Below, piece by piece: positions 60,527 through 64,000 of a stretch of 64,000 bases of DNA. The stretch spans positions 47,725 to 111,724 of the forward strand of contig NZ_BAAAQN010000043.1 in NCBI RefSeq assembly GCF_039531695.1. The letters run 5' to 3'. The notes under the pieces are model-generated. The model was not told the DNA's origin, did no database searches, and saw only the letters and a list, made by a program, of their open reading frames with translations. How positions within the stretch are numbered: the stretch's first letter is position 1; every line of letters begins with the position of its first letter. This stretch comes from Catenulispora yoronensis (GTDB lineage: Bacteria; Actinomycetota; Actinomycetes; Streptomycetales; Catenulisporaceae). Both the position numbers and the translations under genes were made by a program.

Positions 60527-62380
60527 TTACTCGCGTTCCTCAGCGGTCGCGGTACGCCGCCGGCGCATCAGGAACACCCCGCCGCCGCCGACGACCACCA
60601 CCACCGCGATGACGATGCCGACGACCAGGCCGGTGTTCGAACTCGACGACGAGGACGAGGCGGACGCCGGCTTGGCCGACCAGAACGCCCAGTACCCGTC
60701 CTGGCCCCAGTAGGCGCCCTCGGGCTGCGGCTGCTTGTCCCAGCTGCCGATCACGTCGGAGCGGTAGGCCTCCAGCGCGTTCGCGTAGTACAGGACGTTG
60801 ATGTAGGCGTCGGAGTAGAGCTTCTGCTCCATCTGCTTCACGTCGTCGGCGCGCGCCGCCGGGTCGTACTCGGTGATCTGCTTCTGGTAGAGGGCGTCGT
60901 AGTCCTTGTCGCAGATGAAGTCGTCCCCTGCGAAGCTCTTGCCGGCGGTCTTGGGCCGCAGGTCGCACTGCTGGATGGACAGCACGTAGTCCGGGTCGGG
61001 GTTCACCGTCCAGCTGTCGAAGGCCAGGTCGAAGGTGCCGGCGGTCTCGGTGTCGCCGAGTTTGCCCTGGTCCACGACGGTGGTGCTGGAGCCGATCCCG
61101 ACGGCCTTGAGCCACTCGGTGAGGTAGGCGGCATTCTGGGTGTCGTCGGGCCGGTTGGTCTCCCCGAGGATCCGGAAGGAGAGCGGCTTGCCGTCGGGGG
61201 AGGTGCGCATCCCGTCGGAGCCCTTCTTGTACCCGGCGGCGTCCAGCAGCTGGTTGGCCTTGTCCGGGTTGTAGGAGTAGGCGCCGGCCGAGTCCGGGTC
61301 CCAGTGGTAGGTGCCGAAGATCGGCGGGATGTAGCCGCCGCCCACGGTGCCGTAGCCGCCGAGGGTCTTGGCGACGAGCGTCTTGGTGTCGACCGCGTAC
61401 ATGATCGCCTGCCGGACCTGCTGGTTCTGCAGAGCGGGATTGCCGTCGCCGAACGCCTGGCCGTCCTTCGTGGTGGCGCCGGGGTTGACGGCCAGCGCGT
61501 AGAACCGCTTGCCGGGGGCCTTGTTCGTGGCGATGTTCGACTGGCCCTTCAGCGAGTCGTACTGCGCCGGGGTCAGGCCGTAGACGAAGTCGACCTCGCC
61601 CTTCTTCAGCGCTTCCACCTCGGCGTCGGCGTCCTTGTAGAACTTGAACACCAGGTGGTCGAAGCCGGGCTTGCCGCGCCAGTAGTTGGGGTTGGCGTCC
61701 AGCGTCAGGTACTGGTCCTTCTGATAACCGGTCAGGATGAACGGCCCGTCGCCCACCACCGGGAACTGGGTGTCGTTGTTGAACTTGCCGATGTCCGCGA
61801 CATGGGACTCCCACACGTGCTTGGGCACGATCGGTATGTCCAGCGCCAGCATCGTGGACTGGGCCTGCTTCAACGTGATGACGACATTGCCGCCGTCGAC
61901 GGCCACCTTGCTGAAGTTGGCGACGAAGTTGCCGTTGGCCGTGGCCGCGTCGTCATTGGTCATCATCAGGTTGTAGGTCCACGCCACATCGTCGGCGGTC
62001 ACCGGCTGACCGTCCGACCACTTCATCCCGTCGCGGATGGTGAAGGTCCACGTCAGCTTGTCCGGCGAGGTCGTCCACTTGCTCGCCAGCGCGTCGATCG
62101 CGTGGTCGTCCTTGGCGTCGTAGTTCGTGAGGAAGTCGTACATCAGGCGGTGCACCGCGGTGGGCAGGGCGCGCTGGGCCAGGAACGGCGACAGCGAGTC
62201 GATGCTGCCGTTGGTGGCCACGGTCAACGTCTGGCCGGAAACCGGCGCCTGCTGGAGTAACGCACTCCGCGCGGCGTCGGCCCGCCCGGCGGCACTGGCC
62301 GCCGGAGCGCTCAGCACCGCCGCCCCGGCCAGTACCGCGGCCAGGGCGAAAGCGCGTCGTCGAGGGGTCGGGCTGGACAT
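60527..62380 (-). CDS. Peptide-binding protein of the ABC importer, C-terminally membrane-anchored
   Basis: ATG 62380 after GAGGAA; 617 residues. Signal peptide (RRRAFALAAVLAGAAVLSAP), then the SBP family 5 fold: TLTVATNGSIDSLSPFLAQR, TWTFTIRDGMKWSDGQPVTA, DDVAWTYNLMM, VRQAIMYAVD and the C-terminal lobe. There is no lipobox Cys; instead a Ser-rich linker (SSSSSSSNTGLV) leads to a C-terminal TM (VGIVIAVVVVVGGGGVFLM) and a basic tail. The protein is thus held to the membrane by its C-terminus, unlike classic lipoprotein SBPs. It heads the transporter operon divergent from the DeoR gene. Confidence 0.92.
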   Translation of the reverse strand: MSSPTPRRRAFALAAVLAGAAVLSAPAASAAGRADAARSALLQQAPVSGQTLTVATNGSIDSLSPFLAQRALPTAVHRLMYDFLTNYDAKDDHAIDALASKWTTSPDKLTWTFTIRDGMKWSDGQPVTADDVAWTYNLMMTNDDAATANGNFVANFSKVAVDGGNVVITLKQAQSTMLALDIPIVPKHVWESHVADIGKFNNDTQFPVVGDGPFILTGYQKDQYLTLDANPNYWRGKPGFDHLVFKFYKDADAEVEALKKGEVDFVYGLTPAQYDSLKGQSNIATNKAPGKRFYALAVNPGATTKDGQAFGDGNPALQNQQVRQAIMYAVDTKTLVAKTLGGYGTVGGGYIPPIFGTYHWDPDSAGAYSYNPDKANQLLDAAGYKKGSDGMRTSPDGKPLSFRILGETNRPDDTQNAAYLTEWLKAVGIGSSTTVVDQGKLGDTETAGTFDLAFDSWTVNPDPDYVLSIQQCDLRPKTAGKSFAGDDFICDKDYDALYQKQITEYDPAARADDVKQMEQKLYSDAYINVLYYANALEAYRSDVIGSWDKQPQPEGAYWGQDGYWAFWSAKPASASSSSSSSNTGLVVGIVIAVVVVVGGGGVFLMRRRRTATAEERE

Positions 62381-62449
62381 GGCTTCCTCACTCCAAGGTG
62401 TGGGTGGTCCCTTGCGATGTTGTGGTCTGGCGCGTCGTCGTGGCGCCGA

Positions 62450-62510
62450 GTGTGGCAATTCCCCGACAAGTCGTCAAGACTCCACGACTTGTTCGCCCAA
62501 GAAGCCACAC
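62450..62510. promoter_or_regulatory. Nested inverted repeats between the importer operon and deoR
   Basis: ACAAGTCGT (62466-62474) and ACGACTTGT (62484-62492) are perfect 9-bp arms with a 9-bp centre, inside an outer pair GTGTGGC (62450-62456) with GCCACAC (62504-62510). This is a good candidate operator for the DeoR-type regulator. Confidence 0.65.
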
Positions 62511-62619
62511 ATTTCCCACCCCCTCCCGCCCACACCCACCCACCACCGCGCTCCCCACTACGCTGGTCCCAGCGCGCGCCCGCGCGCACCCCCTGCGGCC
62601 GGCTGTGGAGTCCCCACCG

Positions 62620-63426
62620 ATGAAGGAAGAACTGCTCGACGCGGTGCTCCCCGAGGAGCGCCGCCTGCGCATCGCCGCCCAGCTCCGCCGCGACACCCGG
62701 GTACGCGTCGAGGACCTGGCCGCGCGCTACAGCGTCTCCGGCGAGACCATCCGCCGCGACCTCCAGGTCCTGGAAGAACGCGGCATCCTCCGCCGCGTCT
62801 ACGGCGGCGCCGTCGCCCAGGAGACCCGAGGCTGGGAACCCGGCACCGACGACCGCGCGATAGCCCGCCTGGACCCCAAACGCGCCATCGCCGCCGCAGC
62901 CGCCGCCCTGGTCGAACCCGGCGAAACCCTCGTCTTCGACGCGGGCACCACCGTCGCCGAAACCGCCCGCGCCCTCCCCGCCACCTTCAGCGGCCGAGCC
63001 CTCTGCCTAACCCTCCCCACAGCCGCCGAACTAGCCGGCCGCGAAGGCGTCGAAGTCCACCTCCCCGGCGGCCAAATCCGCCGCGCCGACCTGGCCTGCG
63101 TAGGCACCGGCACCGAAAAGTTCTTCGAACGCTTCTTCGCCGACCGAGCCTTCCTAGCAGCCTCCGGCATCCACCCCAAAGCAGGCATCACCGGCGCCAA
63201 CCTCGAAGAAATCCCCATCCGCCAAGCAATCCTCGCCCAATCAGCCGAAACCTACATCCTCGCCGACGCCACCAAACTAGGCCGCGTAGCAGTAGGCCGA
63301 GTCTGCCCCCTCTCCGCAGTGACAGCAGTAGTGACCGACGCCGGCGCCGACCCAGAAGCCATCCGCGCACTGGAGCAAACCGGAGTCCGCGTGATCATCG
63401 CCCCACTGGGGTCAGAACTGGACTGA
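62620..63426 (+). CDS. DeoR/GlpR family transcriptional regulator
   Basis: ATG 62620 is chosen (GTGGAG lies 9 nt upstream; a GTG at 62605 is possible); 268 residues. The HTH is VEDLAARYSVSGETIRRDLQ followed by LEERGILRRVYGGAV, the DeoR signature. The C-terminal sugar-phosphate sensing domain has GETLVFDAGTTVAETA, FFADRAFLAASGIHPKAG and ADATKLGRVAVGRV. Such repressors respond to phosphorylated sugars. It is divergent from the peptide importer, and the sugar kinases and cell-wall hydrolases on the same strand as the importer fit a cell-wall sugar inducer. Confidence 0.92.
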   Translation: MKEELLDAVLPEERRLRIAAQLRRDTRVRVEDLAARYSVSGETIRRDLQVLEERGILRRVYGGAVAQETRGWEPGTDDRAIARLDPKRAIAAAAAALVEPGETLVFDAGTTVAETARALPATFSGRALCLTLPTAAELAGREGVEVHLPGGQIRRADLACVGTGTEKFFERFFADRAFLAASGIHPKAGITGANLEEIPIRQAILAQSAETYILADATKLGRVAVGRVCPLSAVTAVVTDAGADPEAIRALEQTGVRVIIAPLGSELD

Positions 63427-63903
63427 GACACAGCGCACCAACCACGATCGGCCCAATTTCAGCGCTGTTTCGGAACGCCACCACACCGGGAGCGAAAAGA
63501 CGCACGCCCGGCCAGCAGCCAGCAGAACCCACCACCACCACGCCATCCGCGCCGCCGCCCGCACCACAACCGGCGGCGGCCAGCAGAACCGGTCACCATC
63601 ACAACCGGCTGCCGGGCCGACATCACAACCGGCAGTGGCCAGCAAAACCGGTGGTCATCGCGACCGGCCGCCCTGCTACCTCCACAACCGGCGGCGGCCA
63701 GCAGAACGGATCGCCATTACAACTGGCCGCCGGGCCGACATCACAACCGGCGGCGGCCAGCATTGCCGCACCATCATCGTGACCGGCCGCCTCGCCACCT
63801 CCACAACCGGCAGCGGCCAGCAAAACCGGTGGTCATCGCGACTGGCCGCCTCGCTTTCTGCCAAAGTTAGGTTTTCGGTTCCGGTCTTTCCGATGCTCCT
63901 ATG
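63427..63903. other. Intergenic region with minisatellite before an insertion element
   Basis: No gene. The first 140 bp are Pro/His/Arg-like low-complexity sequence with a degenerate repeat copy, followed by a 59-bp tandem array and then AT-richer DNA from about 63862 that belongs to the insertion element. Confidence 0.6.
63566..63861. repeat. 5 x 59-60-bp tandem repeat (minisatellite)
   Basis: Units begin with ACAACCGGCGGCGGCCAGCA or close variants at 63566, 63625, 63684, 63743 and 63803. Units 1 and 3 end in GCCGGGCCGACATC; units 2, 4 and 5 carry TCATCGCGACCGGCCGCC or similar, so two sub-types exist. The length is not a multiple of 3, and there are no unique spacers. Confidence 0.9.
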
Positions 63904-64000
63904 TCAAGGTGTGGGGGTTGGTTGTGTGGTGTTTTGGTGGGTGAGGATGCGGTGGATTTCGTTGGCTATGTAGCGTTTGAGGCAGCGCATGATGTCTTTT
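63904..64000 (-). CDS. IS110-like transposase, C-terminal end (partial)
   Basis: The minus-strand frame from 63999 reads KDIMRCLKRYIANEIHRILT and ends TPTP with TGA at 63906-63904. The IMRCLKRYIANEI pattern matches the C-terminal end of IS110-family transposases (xxRCLKRYxAxE). Only 31 residues are in the window, so the family is tentative. The sequence is AT-richer than its surroundings. Confidence 0.55.
   Translation of the reverse strand, partial: KDIMRCLKRYIANEIHRILTHQNTTQPTPTP

Noticed and set aside
63566..63861. Possible CRISPR array
   Set aside because: Units are contiguous 59-60-bp copies without unique spacers, and no cas genes are near.

Overview
The window is high-GC actinobacterial DNA: strong third-position GC bias, many GTG starts, GTGA/ATGA overlaps inside operons, a SARP/AfsR regulator and a conservon (cvnA-F plus P450s). 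A Catenulispora/Actinospica-like filamentous actinomycete is my guess; the genus cannot be fixed from sequence alone.

Left part (1-20.5 kb): the start of a NACHT-type NTPase cut by the window edge; a LysR regulator; an alpha/beta hydrolase; a flavin monooxygenase divergent from a TetR regulator with two perfect or near-perfect operator palindromes; a heterodimeric ABC exporter; a one-module NRPS-like gene and an AfsR/SARP-type regulator separated by a small acidic protein; a GNAT remnant; a TetR/aldo-keto reductase pair with tandem operators; another TetR regulator; a secreted tannase/feruloyl esterase. Five GGAAT motifs phased at exactly 11 bp lie upstream of the NRPS gene and are a candidate SARP binding array.

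Middle (20.7-41.7 kb): the most interesting stretch. A four-gene operon encodes a trypsin co-occurring protein (trypco1), a trypsin-like protease with VMAP-type C-terminus, a MoxR AAA+ ATPase and a vWA protein of the SAV_2336 type. This is a vWA-MoxR-VMAP NTP-dependent conflict system. Its vWA protein carries an additional helical segment and a C-terminal TerA/TerD-like domain in DNA that looks lower in GC. A complete conservon follows (CvnA ATPase, roadblock CvnB, DUF742 CvnC, GTPase CvnD, a P450 lacking the ExxR motif, and a canonical P450). Then come a TPR protein and a 1462-residue TPR-CHAT caspase-like protein divergent from a Cys-containing small protein and a repeat-linker membrane protein.

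Right part (41.9-64 kb): PAC2 protein with an upstream overlapping leader ORF, a putative sortase (LAHTG) substrate, transglutaminase-like protein, nitroreductase, zf-HC2 anti-sigma, beta-propeller protein and ECF sigma factor. These are followed by a long minus-strand run that reads as cell-wall turnover and recycling: two tandem GH25 muramidases, two BadF-type sugar kinases, an N-acetylmuramoyl-L-alanine amidase and a complete oligopeptide ABC importer, divergent from a DeoR regulator. The window ends in a 59-bp minisatellite and the C-terminus of an IS110-like transposase.

A recurring oddity is that several genes end inside short tandem repeats (8-22 bp units) whose first copy contains the stop codon. 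No rRNA, tRNA or CRISPR array was seen.
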